Below are positions 51,471 through 60,963 of a DNA stretch of 64,000 nucleotides, in pieces (positions within the stretch are counted from its first letter, which is position 1; the number at the start of each line of letters is the position of its first letter). Location of the stretch: assembly GCF_014268785.2 (NCBI RefSeq), contig NZ_JABWRD020000002.1:784001-848000 (forward strand), read 5' to 3'. The stretch is from Pseudomonas shirazensis (GTDB taxonomy: Bacteria > Pseudomonadota > Gammaproteobacteria > Pseudomonadales > Pseudomonadaceae). Under the pieces are notes generated by a model, which made no database searches, was not told where the DNA came from, and worked only from the letters and a program-made list of their open reading frames with translations. The translations under genes and the position numbers were made by a program.

Positions 51471-52891
51471 CAGTTCTTGCGGATCTTTTCTACTATTGCA
51501 GTAGTTGAGCTGTTTTCCACAAGGCCGAGCACTTTCACCGTCCCGCCGTAGCTGGTGACGATGTCGGCGCCGACCACTTGATCGATGCCGTAGTCGCCAC
51601 CTTTGACCAGCACATCAGGCTTGACCTGGCTGAGCAGGTTTTCTGGGGTGGCTTCCGGGAAGCTGATGACCCAATCAACTGCACCCAAACCAGCGAGTAC
51701 TGCCATGCGCCGGTCGACGCTATTGATCGGGCGGCCAGGACCCTTCAGGCGACTGACCGAAGCGTCGTCGTTGACGGCGACGATCAGGCGATCACCTTGG
51801 GCGCGGGCTTGCTCCAGGTAGGTCACGTGGCCGGCATGAAGGATGTCGAAACAGCCGTTGGTGAACACGATCGACTCGTTGTGCGCGCGCGCATCGTCGA
51901 TCGCCAGCAACAACTGTTCGATGGTCAACACGCCGCGCTCCGAACCTTCTTCGCGCTGAATCGCACGGCGCAGTTCAGGGGCGCTGATCGCCGCGGTACC
52001 GAGCTTGCCGACCACGATGCCGGCGGCAAGGTTGGCCAGGGCCACGGCATGGGGCAGGTCTTCGCCAGCAGCGATAGCGGCGGCCAGGGTCGAGATGACC
52101 GTGTCGCCGGCACCGGTGACGTCGAACACTTCACGGGCCCGGGCCGGCAGGTGCAGCGCCGGGTGGTCGGCGCGCAGCAGGGTCATGCCATGTTCGCCAC
52201 GGGTCACCAGCAATGCACCCAGGTCCAACTCCTGCATCAATTGCAGGCCCTTGCCGACCAGGTCGGCTTCATCGACGCAGCGGCCGACAATGGCTTCGAA
52301 CTCGCTCAGGTTGGGCGTGATCAGGCTCGCGCCGCGGTAGATCGAGAAGTCCTTGCCTTTGGGGTCGGCCAATACCGGAATACCGCGGGCACGCGCCGCC
52401 TGGACCAGGCTCTGGTGGTTTTTCAGGGCGCCCTTGCCGTAGTCGGACAGGACCAGCACCTTGACCCCATCCAGCAGCCTTTCAACCTCGACACCCAATG
52501 ACAGCGGGTCGGTGGCGAACGGTTCTTCGAAGTCGATGCGCAGCAGTTGCTGATGACGGCTCATGACCCGCAGCTTGACGATGGTCGGCTGGTGGGCAAT
52601 GCGCTGGAAGATCGAGCGTACGCCCGCAGCCTGCAAGCTGTTGCTCAGGCTCTCGGCCGCTTCGTCCTGGCCGGTCACACCGACCAGCGAGGCCGGCGCG
52701 CCCAGGGCGGCAATGTTCAAGGCCACGTTGGCCGCGCCGCCGGGACGGTCTTCGATCTGCTCGACCTTGACCACAGGCACCGGCGCCTCCGGGGAAATAC
52801 GTGAAGTACCACCATGCCAGTAGCGGTCGAGCATGACATCGCCGACCACCAACACCGGGGCTTGATCGAAACTCGGCATGGACAACTTCAT
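51470..52891 (-). CDS. hldE: Bifunctional heptose 7-phosphate kinase / heptose 1-phosphate adenylyltransferase
   Basis: HldE makes ADP-heptose precursors for the LPS inner core. The 473-residue protein has two enzymes in tandem. The N-terminal PfkB-type kinase (about 1-320) shows DRPGGAANVALN and DVTGAGDTVIS with the catalytic Asp. The C-terminal nucleotidyltransferase (about 340-473) shows NGCFDILHAGHVTYL (HxGH). The ATG at 52891 gives MKLSMPSFDQAP. It lies downstream of msbA on the same strand with 127 bases between. Confidence 0.97.
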   Translation of the reverse strand: MKLSMPSFDQAPVLVVGDVMLDRYWHGGTSRISPEAPVPVVKVEQIEDRPGGAANVALNIAALGAPASLVGVTGQDEAAESLSNSLQAAGVRSIFQRIAHQPTIVKLRVMSRHQQLLRIDFEEPFATDPLSLGVEVERLLDGVKVLVLSDYGKGALKNHQSLVQAARARGIPVLADPKGKDFSIYRGASLITPNLSEFEAIVGRCVDEADLVGKGLQLMQELDLGALLVTRGEHGMTLLRADHPALHLPARAREVFDVTGAGDTVISTLAAAIAAGEDLPHAVALANLAAGIVVGKLGTAAISAPELRRAIQREEGSERGVLTIEQLLLAIDDARAHNESIVFTNGCFDILHAGHVTYLEQARAQGDRLIVAVNDDASVSRLKGPGRPINSVDRRMAVLAGLGAVDWVISFPEATPENLLSQVKPDVLVKGGDYGIDQVVGADIVTSYGGTVKVLGLVENSSTTAIVEKIRKN

Positions 52892-52989
52892 GGGCAACCC
52901 ATATGGAAAAATTAACAGGGGCAGGATATTAGCACAGGCCAGACGATGGCTTTAGCGCCAAGCCGGCCTGGACAATTCCGGTGACAATC

Positions 52990-53006
52990 GGGGCCGGATC
53001 GGCCCC
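52990..53006. terminator. GC hairpin after msbA
   Basis: GGGGCCG / CGGCCCC with loop GAT lies 12 bases beyond the msbA stop. No T tract follows on the minus strand. Confidence 0.4.
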
Positions 53007-53018
53007 GCAACAGCCGAC

Positions 53019-54821
53019 TCAGGTGATATCGACTTTCTCTGGCTGATCAAGGCCCATCGCGTGCAGGCGGGCATAATGGCCATTAGCCTCGAGCAGTTCG
53101 GCGTGAGTACCGCGCTCGACCAGACGGCCTTGGTCCATGACCAGGATCATGTCGGCCTTTTCGATGGTCGACAAGCGGTGGGCGATGACCAGCGTGGTGC
53201 GACCTTGCATAACGTGATCCAGTGCGGCCTGGATGTGCCGCTCCGACTCGGTATCGAGCGCCGAAGTGGCCTCGTCGAGAATCAGCAGCGGGGCGTTTTT
53301 CAGCAAGGCCCGGGCAATCGCCAGACGCTGGCGCTGGCCACCGGACAACAGCACACCGTTCTCGCCGACTTCGGTATCGAAGCCCTTGGGCAACTGATCA
53401 ACGAATTCCTTGGCGTAGGCGTCGGCGGCGGCAGCCTCGATGGCCTCGCGCGGCGCACCAGCCAGATCGCCGTAGGCAATGTTGTTGGCGACGGTATCGT
53501 TGAACAGGGTGACGTGCTGGGTGACCTGCGAGACATGCCGGCGCAGGTTGCGCAACTTGTACTCTTCGATCTCCACGCCATCGAGCAGAATCTGCCCTTC
53601 ATTGTGGTGATAGAAGCGCGGGATCAGCGCTGCCAGGGTCGACTTGCCACTTCCGGAGCGACCAACCAGGGCGATCATCTGTCCAGGCTCTGCGGTGAAG
53701 CTGATGTCGTTCAGCACCTGGCGCTCGGTACCGGGGTAGGTGAAGCTCAGGTTGCGCACCACCAGACGACCCTCGACGCGGTCCTTTTCAACCGTGCCAG
53801 CGTCCACTTCGGCAGGCTCGTCGAGCTGCTCGAAGATACTCTCGGCGCCGGCCAGGCCTTTCTGGATGGTCGAGCTGACTTCCGAAAGCTGACGAATCGG
53901 CTTGGGCAGCAGGCCAGCAGCAGTAATGTAGGCCACAAGATCGCCGGCCGAAGCGTCGCCGCGCAGGAACAGCACGAGGAACATCAGCGACGCCATGGCG
54001 GTGTAGATCACCAATTGCAGCGCCGGCGTGTACAGCGCGCCAGTCTTGGTCATGCGCAGCTGTTTGTCGGTGTTGCTCTGGCTGGCCGCGTTGAAACGGC
54101 GCTGCTCGTAGGCTTCGCCGCCGAAGCTGCGCACCACACGGTAGCCTTGAATGGTCTCGGAGGCGACATGGGTCACATCCCCCATCGCGACCTGGATCTT
54201 CTTGCTCTGCTTGCGGAATTTCTTGCTGGCAGTACTGACCATCACCGCGATGATCGGCAGGATCGCCAACATCACCAGGGTCAGTTTCCAATTCATCCAC
54301 AGCAGGTAGGCGAACAGGAACACCACCGTCAGGCCTTCACGGATCACCACCTTGATTGCATCGGTGGCAGCACCGGTGACCATGGTCACGTTGAAGGTGA
54401 TGCGCGAGATCAGGTGACCCGAGTTGTGGCTGTCGAAATAGCGGTTGGGCAGCACCAGCAGCTTGTTGAACAGCTCGACGCGCAGGTCGTGGACCAGGCC
54501 CAGCGAGACCTTGGCCAGAAAGTAGTTACCCAGAAACGAACCAAGGCCCTGCCAGGCGGCGATCAGAATGATCAGCAGCGGCACTGCCTGCAGCAGTTTC
54601 AGGTCGCGCAGGTACGGCACGGAGGGGAACAGCACGGCTTGAGAATCGCTCAGGCCGTCGACGAAATACTTGAGGATGCCGGCCAGCATGGGCTGGGTCG
54701 ACGCAAAGATCACGAAGCCGAGAATGCTGAGCATGAAGATGCCGAGATAGGGCTTCACATAGCTGAGCAGGCGGAAATAGATCTTCAGGCTCGAGGGCGC
54801 GGACGATTCGGGAACTGTCAT
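53019..54821 (-). CDS. msbA: Lipid A-core flippase MsbA
   Basis: MsbA is a homodimeric ABC exporter that flips lipid A-core to the outer face of the inner membrane. The 600-residue protein has six N-terminal helices (about 20-310) and an ATPase domain: Walker A GRSGSGKSTLAAL, signature LSGGQRQRLAIARALL, Walker B LLILDEATSALD and H-loop VIAHRLS. The adjoining LPS genes (hldE, waaL-like, glycosyltransferases) support MsbA rather than a drug exporter. Confidence 0.96.
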   Translation of the reverse strand: MTVPESSAPSSLKIYFRLLSYVKPYLGIFMLSILGFVIFASTQPMLAGILKYFVDGLSDSQAVLFPSVPYLRDLKLLQAVPLLIILIAAWQGLGSFLGNYFLAKVSLGLVHDLRVELFNKLLVLPNRYFDSHNSGHLISRITFNVTMVTGAATDAIKVVIREGLTVVFLFAYLLWMNWKLTLVMLAILPIIAVMVSTASKKFRKQSKKIQVAMGDVTHVASETIQGYRVVRSFGGEAYEQRRFNAASQSNTDKQLRMTKTGALYTPALQLVIYTAMASLMFLVLFLRGDASAGDLVAYITAAGLLPKPIRQLSEVSSTIQKGLAGAESIFEQLDEPAEVDAGTVEKDRVEGRLVVRNLSFTYPGTERQVLNDISFTAEPGQMIALVGRSGSGKSTLAALIPRFYHHNEGQILLDGVEIEEYKLRNLRRHVSQVTQHVTLFNDTVANNIAYGDLAGAPREAIEAAAADAYAKEFVDQLPKGFDTEVGENGVLLSGGQRQRLAIARALLKNAPLLILDEATSALDTESERHIQAALDHVMQGRTTLVIAHRLSTIEKADMILVMDQGRLVERGTHAELLEANGHYARLHAMGLDQPEKVDIT

Positions 54822-54934
54822 GACAATCCGTCGGGTGAAAAAGAGTCGGGATTATACCACACGCGGTGTTGCCGACCGCCTGCTGCAGGTAAGATAGGCG
54901 GCTGCCCTGCCCTTGGCCACACTCTGGAGACTTG

Positions 54935-55573
54935 ATGCAAGCGCTTGAACAGGCACGTTATCTCGCACTGCGCGAAGGCGCCACTGTGCTCGAAGCCGAT
55001 GGCACCGGCGACAAGGTCCTGCGCCTGATCGATGGCAGCATGCTCAAACTGTTTCGTCGCAAGCGCCTGCTCAGCTCTGCTGCGTGGTATCCGTATGCGC
55101 AGCGCTTTGCCGACAACTGTCGGCATCTGCAGGAGCGGCAGATTCCGTGTCCAGTGGTGAAGGCGGTATACCGTATCGGCGCAATCGAGCGCGATGCCGT
55201 GCACTATGCACCGCTGCCTGGGCAGACCTTGCGCCAGGTGCTTGAAGAGCCTGCCGATCACGACCAACTGCGTGCGCAACTGGGCCGGTTCATTGCGATT
55301 CTGCACGAGCGCGGGGTGTACTTCCGCTCGGCGCACATGGGCAATGTGGTGCTCACGCCTGAGGGTGAACTGGGCTTGATCGACATCGCCGACCTGCGCA
55401 TCTTCCGCCGGCCGCTGCGCAAGTCGCAGCGGCTGCGCAATTTCAAGCACATGCTGCGCTATCCGCAGGATCGTCAGTGGCTGCTCGACGCCGGCGACAG
55501 CAGCTTTGTCGACGGCTACCTGGCCGCTCAGCAGCTGTGCAGTCGCGAAGAACTGGCCAAGGTGCTGGCCTGA
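54935..55573 (+). CDS. Kinase-fold protein of the LPS locus ('toluene tolerance' type)
   Basis: A 212-residue protein with the outline of a small kinase: strand MLKLF (K38), a helix, hinge-like VHYAPLPGQTL, then HERGVYFRSAHMGNVVL and LGLIDIADLR. N137 and D150 match the catalytic-loop Asn and the metal-binding Asp of the HxDxxxxN...D layout, but the catalytic Asp position is S132. It may be inactive or use another residue. Relatives lie between msbA and waaL in Pseudomonas, hence a likely role in phosphorylating or assembling the core. The ATG at 54935 follows GGAG. Confidence 0.7.
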   Translation: MQALEQARYLALREGATVLEADGTGDKVLRLIDGSMLKLFRRKRLLSSAAWYPYAQRFADNCRHLQERQIPCPVVKAVYRIGAIERDAVHYAPLPGQTLRQVLEEPADHDQLRAQLGRFIAILHERGVYFRSAHMGNVVLTPEGELGLIDIADLRIFRRPLRKSQRLRNFKHMLRYPQDRQWLLDAGDSSFVDGYLAAQQLCSREELAKVLA

Positions 55574-55584
55574 GACCGGGGCTT

Positions 55585-55702
55585 TGCAGGAGCGGCCTTG
55601 TGTCGCGAAAGGGCCGCGCAGCGGCCCCACGGCTTCAGCTTCGCCGCTGACATCGCCGGGCCAGCTACGCTGGCCTTTCGCGACACAAGGCCGCTCCTAC
55701 AG
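55585..55702. repeat. REP pair (BIME-like palindromic repeat), copy C
   Basis: A 118-bp palindromic pair in the opposite orientation to copies A, B and D: the GGGCCGC arm comes first and the CCAGC-TAC-GCTGG arm last. The ends are TGCAGGAGCGG and CCGCTCCTACAG. It sits between the converging kinase-like gene and the O-antigen ligase gene and may serve as their terminator. Confidence 0.9.
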
Positions 55703-55727
55703 GGACCGCGCAAGCTTTTTTAATGCG

Positions 55728-56861
55728 TTACCAGCGCTTACGCTGTTGTTGCTGGACAACCCTGCCCAACACCATCGCTGCCGGCAACAACACCAGCGGC
55801 CAAAGCTCATCCGGGTTGCCGATCAGCTTGCTGCCATCGAAATTGAGCATCACCAGCGCGCACGCCAGGTACATACCCCACGGATCGCGCAGGCGAATCG
55901 CCTCGATCAGGGTCATGGCCATGACGATCAGGAACAGCACCAGCGAAATGCCACCGGTGTACAAGCCCATCGCGACGAAGATGTTGTGCGGATGCTGAAT
56001 CGGCATCACGCCGCTGAGCAGCTTGTCGGTCTGGAACTCTACGCCACAGCCAAGCAGCCAGCCGCAATTGCGCCACTCGCCGACCATGATCTGGAACAAC
56101 TCAATGCGATACGAGTCGCCGCGCGCAAAAAGGTTGTGGAACCACTGCGCATCCTTGACCAGCCACAGCGCTATCGCCCCCATCACCGCACACGCCAACA
56201 GCCAAGGCCCGGCAACCCGGGGGAAGCGCCACAGCGCGTAGCACGCCCAGGCCGCGAACAGGAAGGCTGCGCCGACCAGTGCAGTGCGCGTCTGCAAGAC
56301 GAAACTGACCGCCACCACCGATAGCACTAGCGCAGCACAGGCTTCCACCCAGCGGCGGTTCTTGACCCACGCTGGCATGGCCAGGGCCAGCGCGCAGAAC
56401 AACCAGATGCTGGCATAGATCACGTTCTCAAGCCGCGCGGGCAGGATCCCTACTCGCGCGCCGAAACGGAACTCGCCAGACTGGTAGGCATAGGCCGCAC
56501 AGCCATAGATATATAGGCACAGCGCCCAGAACAGGGCTCGGGTGAATGCCTCGGAGCGGAAGAAGTCCGGATTGAGCAGCCCGCCCAGAATGAACACGAA
56601 CAAGGTCACATAGAGGATGTGCTTGTAGAACTGCCCATCACCAGCCACCGCCGCTGGCACCAGGAACCACAGCAGAAACACTACCCAGGCCCAGCCCAGC
56701 TTGTTTGCAAACAATCCTGCGCCGCGCTCCTTTATCAGGAACACCAGCCCAGGCAACGCGACGAACGCGTAGAAAATGTTGTTGGTCCACTTCGAGGACG
56801 TCATCAACACATAGCTGAGCAGAAACACGATCAGTGCTGCAGCAAAGTATTGCCTGCTCAT
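55728..56861 (-). CDS. waaL: O-antigen ligase/polymerase family membrane protein (WaaL-type)
   Basis: A 377-residue protein with about 10-12 helices and the large periplasmic loop typical of Wzy/WaaL proteins. The loop carries HPHNIFVAMGLYTGG near residue 290, the conserved histidine-containing signature of O-antigen ligases. WaaL joins O-antigen to lipid A-core in the periplasm. Its place between the msbA and core-glycosyltransferase genes fits. The ATG at 56861 has AAGGAGG at ideal spacing. A Wzy polymerase cannot be excluded from the sequence alone. Confidence 0.82.
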   Translation of the reverse strand: MSRQYFAAALIVFLLSYVLMTSSKWTNNIFYAFVALPGLVFLIKERGAGLFANKLGWAWVVFLLWFLVPAAVAGDGQFYKHILYVTLFVFILGGLLNPDFFRSEAFTRALFWALCLYIYGCAAYAYQSGEFRFGARVGILPARLENVIYASIWLFCALALAMPAWVKNRRWVEACAALVLSVVAVSFVLQTRTALVGAAFLFAAWACYALWRFPRVAGPWLLACAVMGAIALWLVKDAQWFHNLFARGDSYRIELFQIMVGEWRNCGWLLGCGVEFQTDKLLSGVMPIQHPHNIFVAMGLYTGGISLVLFLIVMAMTLIEAIRLRDPWGMYLACALVMLNFDGSKLIGNPDELWPLVLLPAAMVLGRVVQQQQRKRW

Positions 56862-56883
56862 TGCGCCCTCCTTGCCTATCTTT

Positions 56884-57651
56884 TCAAACATCCTTCAATA
56901 CCCATCCAACCAGTAGTCCAATAACGAGCGCAGCCATCAATTTGATGCGCTCCATGCGCTTGCGCCGAAGCTTCTTGACCTTCTCTTCGGGCATTTCCAC
57001 GTGCTCACCGAAACCGGTGTGCAATACAGCGTCGTTTTCAAGAATCAGTGCGTAGCGGTTGGCGTCGGCATACAGCCGCGACAGGCTCTTCTCGCCCGAA
57101 TGCGAGGCATACGGCGCGTGCGCCTGGTAATCAGCCAGCCGGCGCAGGCCCGGATTGAAGGAAAAGCCCTGCCATTCCGGTTTGTTCGAACCCAGCTGGT
57201 AGAACGGGATGCCGGCGTGCACCTGACGCTCGTGCAGGAACACATACGGGCTGTGCACCTGCAGGTCATGGGCAAAGCTGCGCAGCCAGACCTGCAAGGC
57301 CTGTGGATCAGCTTCAAGCAGGGCCATGGAGTCTTCGATGAAGCCCGGGCGGTAGAACGCCCAGTCATCTTCACAGTGGAACACCCAGAACGTCTTGATC
57401 TGCGCGTACGCGGCGTCAACCGAACGCAACTGGCCCAGCTTCGGGTTGTTGACGATAAAGGTCGTGTGCGCACGCCAGTGTTCGGGGATGCATTCGCGCA
57501 CGGCTTCGTCGCCGGCGTCTTCGGTGATGAACACCTCGCGGATGGGAGCGGTGTTGAAGCGGTCGAAGGTCTCGAGCGTGCGCTTGAGCAGATCGAACCG
57601 ACCGCAACTGGTCACCATCAGCGTGATCTCGCTGCTTTCACTGAAAAGCAT
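56884..57651 (-). CDS. Glycosyltransferase-like protein (positional counterpart of wapR)
   Basis: A 255-residue protein with a family 2-like nucleotide-sugar fold: ITLMVTSCGRFDLLKRTLETFDRF at the N-terminus and HCEDDWAFYRPGFIEDS, an acidic DxD-type site, near residue 96. The C-terminus is unusual: a basic stretch (KKLRRKRMERIK) followed by a single membrane helix (about 237-253). In Pseudomonas the gene in this place (wapR) adds a rhamnose of the outer core; assignment here rests on position only. GAGGAC precedes the ATG. Expected membrane-associated, facing the cytoplasm. Confidence 0.72.
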   Translation of the reverse strand: MLFSESSEITLMVTSCGRFDLLKRTLETFDRFNTAPIREVFITEDAGDEAVRECIPEHWRAHTTFIVNNPKLGQLRSVDAAYAQIKTFWVFHCEDDWAFYRPGFIEDSMALLEADPQALQVWLRSFAHDLQVHSPYVFLHERQVHAGIPFYQLGSNKPEWQGFSFNPGLRRLADYQAHAPYASHSGEKSLSRLYADANRYALILENDAVLHTGFGEHVEMPEEKVKKLRRKRMERIKLMAALVIGLLVGWVLKDV

Positions 57652-57680
57652 GGTTGTCCTCGATGGTTTAGGGTCGGGCG

Positions 57681-58637
57681 TTATAGACCCAGGGCGCGAC
57701 GCAGACGTTGCCACGGGCCCGGGTTGTCACGCTGACGCAAAGGGGGACGCATGGCCTCGACGATCGCCTGGCCGATGGCGTGGAAGCTGAAGCGCTGCTC
57801 TGCCAATGCCTGGCCATTGCGGGAAATACGCTCGGCCAGGGCGCTGTCGGCACGCAGCACCGCGAGTTTTTCGCGCAATTGCGCAAGGTCGCGGTACAGC
57901 ACGATGTTGTCCATGTCGACAAAGCCCAGGGCGCGGTTTTCTTCATCACCCTGGTCGTAGGCGAACAGCACACAGCCACAGGCCATGGCTTCGAAGTTCT
58001 TGATCATGTACTCGCCCATGCCGACATCGGCACTGACGAAGTAGCGAATGCGGCTGAGGGTCTGGCTGTACTCTTCGCCGGACTTGGTGCGGGTGATGAC
58101 CAGGTTTTCCACCTCGGCCAACGAGTCGAGCATGGCCTTGCGCCCGGAATAGGCGACGCTGCGCAGGCTGCCGACAAACGCCAGTTCGATATCGCGCTCG
58201 CGGTTCTCGTTGCGCAGCAGCGCCTGGTCATAGCCCTTGGGCACGAACACCGCGTCAAAGCCTTCGTCCTGCAGACGGCGGGTGACCACCGCACCAGAGG
58301 TGATCACCCGCGCCCACGGCAGGCGGCGGTAATGCGCGCTGAACTTGCCGGTGTACTTGCAGGGGATGTAGTTCTGGTAGGCATCGTGCTCAAGGATGAC
58401 CAGATTGGGTATCTGGCTGATGAAGCGAACCTGACGGATCTCCTTTTTGAAGCGCAAGAAGAACAGGATGCGGTCGTACTGTTCGACCTGCACATGCTGC
58501 TTGAAGTAACCGCGCAGGTCGTCCTGTTCGGCGTCGGTCAGCCAGCGGATATCACACTCGCAACTGGCGGCGATGCCTTCATACAGCCGATCAAGGATGG
58601 CGCGCTGCTCTTTCTGGACCAGAAACAGGACTTTCAC
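57681..58637 (-). CDS. ssg: Glycosyltransferase, Ssg type
   Basis: A 318-residue GT-B glycosyltransferase with the C-terminal 'glycosyl transferases group 1' part: YFVSADVGMGEYMIKNFEAMACGCVLFAYDQGDE near residue 200. The N-terminus is MKVLFLVQKEQRAIL. Ssg is a core-oligosaccharide glycosyltransferase of Pseudomonas that affects LPS and surface polysaccharide. The start is GTG at 58637 in a GTGA overlap with the deacetylase gene, so translation is coupled. Confidence 0.82.
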   Translation of the reverse strand: MKVLFLVQKEQRAILDRLYEGIAASCECDIRWLTDAEQDDLRGYFKQHVQVEQYDRILFFLRFKKEIRQVRFISQIPNLVILEHDAYQNYIPCKYTGKFSAHYRRLPWARVITSGAVVTRRLQDEGFDAVFVPKGYDQALLRNENRERDIELAFVGSLRSVAYSGRKAMLDSLAEVENLVITRTKSGEEYSQTLSRIRYFVSADVGMGEYMIKNFEAMACGCVLFAYDQGDEENRALGFVDMDNIVLYRDLAQLREKLAVLRADSALAERISRNGQALAEQRFSFHAIGQAIVEAMRPPLRQRDNPGPWQRLRRALGL

Positions 58638-60061
58638 TGTGGTTTACTCTTGTCGACCAGTGTCTCGACCCAAAACAGTTCGTGGCGACGCACTGCCTTA
58701 CGGAAGAACTCGTTTTTACCAAATAGCGGCCAACGGCGACCTGCCAGATACTGTTGCAGCAAGCGCCGAACCCGTCTTTTGAGCGGCGCCGGCGGCTGCA
58801 GGTCGTGCATCATAGCCAAAGACATGGCCTTTTGCCTCTGTCGCTCAGGGGAGACTTGCAGTGCCCACGGGCACATCCCCGGCTGCGCCTCGAACAACGG
58901 CGGCAAGGCCACGCCGTCACCCGCCTCGCCCATCGGCCAGCGGTCGTTGTCATGAAGGTGGTTGGCGTACAGCAGCAGGGTCTGCGGCTGCCACTGGCAC
59001 GCGGCCAGCGCCTCGCGCAGTGCATCGTGGGCGCAGATGTGATCGGGGTGCGGGTCGAGCTGCGGATGCGGCAGCACTACGGTGTCCGGTCGCGCGCGCT
59101 CGATCAGCTCGCACAGATCAGCCACCAGGGCCTGCCAGGTCGGCTGACCGTGTGCATCACTCTGAAGAGTGCATTCGTTGAAGCGGCGAAACGGACGCGT
59201 ATCGACCAGATCGGCCTCACGGGACGCCACTACTGCTTGCGGATTGGCCTGCATCGCGCTCAATTGCATGCAGAAGTAACCGAGCTGCACACTCTGCGCC
59301 GATGGCACCCCGGCCCAGCGCGGCACGGCGACGCTGTCCCAACTGCGCAGCTCGCCCTTGAGCCGGGCTGCCTGCACGGTGTCCAGGGCCAGTGTGTCGC
59401 GGTAGTACTCATTTTCAATTTCGCCAGCGGTCAGGGTGACGATCCAGCTCTGCTCGGCCTGGGCATACGCTGCAAAGGCCGCCAGCTCGGCATCATCGGC
59501 ATGCGGCGCGATCACCATCAGGGTGCCGGCAAGGTAGTCGGCGTGGCCGATAACCAGCAGCTCCATTTCATCTGCCAGCCGGCAGTGGCGCCCGCGCAAA
59601 CGCAGCTGCCCAGCTGCCAATGCAGCCTCCTGACCACTGAGATTGAGGTAGCGCACGCCCTTGGCGCCGCGCTCGAAGGTTTGCTTGTCGGCGTTGCCGC
59701 CTTCGATGACAACGGCAGGGTCAAACAGCCGACCGAGCAAGCTGGCGCGCAGCTGCACTCGCAGCAGCAGGGTCTGGCTGGCATCCAGTACGCAATCTGC
59801 AGGCAGCGTCAGCAGGCCGTCGCGGCTGTGCAGCGGGTAGCGCGCGCAGCCTTGCAGGTCGTACTCGTAATCACTGGCGGCCACGTAGAACAGGTGATCA
59901 GAAAACCAGGCTTCATGGCCGACCCATAGCAGCAGCGCGAGTACCGGCGGCAGCCACCACAGCCACAAGCCCGACAGCAAAAGAACGCACAACAGCACCA
60001 ACACAACCAGCCGTTTGCGCTTGCGATGACGATTGAGTAACTGCTGCTTGCGTGCGCTCAT
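58634..60061 (-). CDS. dnpA: PIG-L family de-N-acetylase (DnpA-type)
   Basis: A 475-residue protein with a basic N-terminus, membrane helices at about 17-47, a beta-rich middle domain and a PIG-L deacetylase domain. The zinc site HADD (H187, D189, D190 in VIAPHADDAELA) and HPDH near residue 335 are intact. The domain removes N-acetyl groups from sugars. In P. aeruginosa the gene at this locus, dnpA, is linked to LPS and fluoroquinolone tolerance. ATG at 60061; the Mig-14 gene ends two bases upstream. Confidence 0.82.
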   Translation of the reverse strand: MSARKQQLLNRHRKRKRLVVLVLLCVLLLSGLWLWWLPPVLALLLWVGHEAWFSDHLFYVAASDYEYDLQGCARYPLHSRDGLLTLPADCVLDASQTLLLRVQLRASLLGRLFDPAVVIEGGNADKQTFERGAKGVRYLNLSGQEAALAAGQLRLRGRHCRLADEMELLVIGHADYLAGTLMVIAPHADDAELAAFAAYAQAEQSWIVTLTAGEIENEYYRDTLALDTVQAARLKGELRSWDSVAVPRWAGVPSAQSVQLGYFCMQLSAMQANPQAVVASREADLVDTRPFRRFNECTLQSDAHGQPTWQALVADLCELIERARPDTVVLPHPQLDPHPDHICAHDALREALAACQWQPQTLLLYANHLHDNDRWPMGEAGDGVALPPLFEAQPGMCPWALQVSPERQRQKAMSLAMMHDLQPPAPLKRRVRRLLQQYLAGRRWPLFGKNEFFRKAVRRHELFWVETLVDKSKPQ

Positions 60062-60063
60062 GG

Positions 60064-60963
60064 TCAGACCTGATACACCGGCACCGGCGTGCACCAACGC
60101 TCCTTGTACTCCCGGTCAGCACGACCGAAGGAGAACCGCAGGGCCTTGTTGCGCGCGCGGGCATCTTCCCAGGCGGCCTGGGTATTGAGGAAACTCAGCA
60201 CGCTGCCGGGGCTGAACGCCTTGGTCTCGGGGTCGACGCCACCGTTGACGTACTCGACGCTGACCCACTCTGGGGCCTCGACACGGTAGATCAGCTGGAT
60301 GGCAATCGGTGCACCTTCAAGCAATACCACCGAACCGATCAACAGCTCGCGCAGGCGCTCCAGCACTTCAGGCATATGCTGCGCGCCGGTGGCGGCGAAG
60401 CCCCAGCGGCGCTGGAACAGGTCGCAATACATGCTGGCGATCTGCGCCGAGGTAAAATCGCTGATCGGCTGCACCTGCCCGCCGGCTTCTTCCAGCAGGC
60501 GCAGTTCGCGGCGCTGGTTGTAGCGAAACTTCTTCGACAGGTCTTCCGGCGCGCGGGCCATGGCCAACTGTTCAGTTTGCGCCTGCAGGCCGCTGAAGCG
60601 CCCGTGGTTGAGCTCTGACAGGTAGCGCCCGGCATGCCGCAGCGGCGCCTCGGCAGTGCTGGACGCCGGCAGAATCAGTTCGGCATTGCCCAGGTCGAAC
60701 AGACCCTTTTTGCCGTGACGCTTGAGCACGTCCTTGGACAATGCCAGGTGGCGACCCCAGGTCGGAATGGCCGCCTGTAAATCACCGCCCTGCTCCCACC
60801 CCAGATAGCGGACCGGGATCTGCGCAAGCTCAGCCAACTGTTCGAGCACCCGCGGATGGGTCGCGACGCTGCCGCCGAAGCGCTGCCAGGTCTCGGCATA
60901 GGCGGCGGCATCGATGACTTTCCAGCCGCGCTCGCGCACAGCCGGGATGCGGTTGAAGATCAC
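60064..60963 (-). CDS. mig-14: Mig-14 family protein (acyltransferase-like)
   Basis: A 299-residue protein with a GNAT/FemAB-like fold. Conserved segments include LSKKFRYNQRRELRLLEEAGG near residue 142 and FSFGRADREYKERW at the C-terminal end. Mig-14 proteins help resist cationic antimicrobial peptides in Salmonella and P. aeruginosa, probably by altering the envelope. The start is GTG at 60963, overlapping the glycosyltransferase stop (GTGA). Confidence 0.82.
   Translation of the reverse strand: MIFNRIPAVRERGWKVIDAAAYAETWQRFGGSVATHPRVLEQLAELAQIPVRYLGWEQGGDLQAAIPTWGRHLALSKDVLKRHGKKGLFDLGNAELILPASSTAEAPLRHAGRYLSELNHGRFSGLQAQTEQLAMARAPEDLSKKFRYNQRRELRLLEEAGGQVQPISDFTSAQIASMYCDLFQRRWGFAATGAQHMPEVLERLRELLIGSVVLLEGAPIAIQLIYRVEAPEWVSVEYVNGGVDPETKAFSPGSVLSFLNTQAAWEDARARNKALRFSFGRADREYKERWCTPVPVYQV

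Noticed and set aside
53019..54821. Multidrug ABC exporter
   Set aside because: The fold would also fit, but the LPS neighbourhood (hldE, waaL-type, core glycosyltransferases) makes MsbA the better call.
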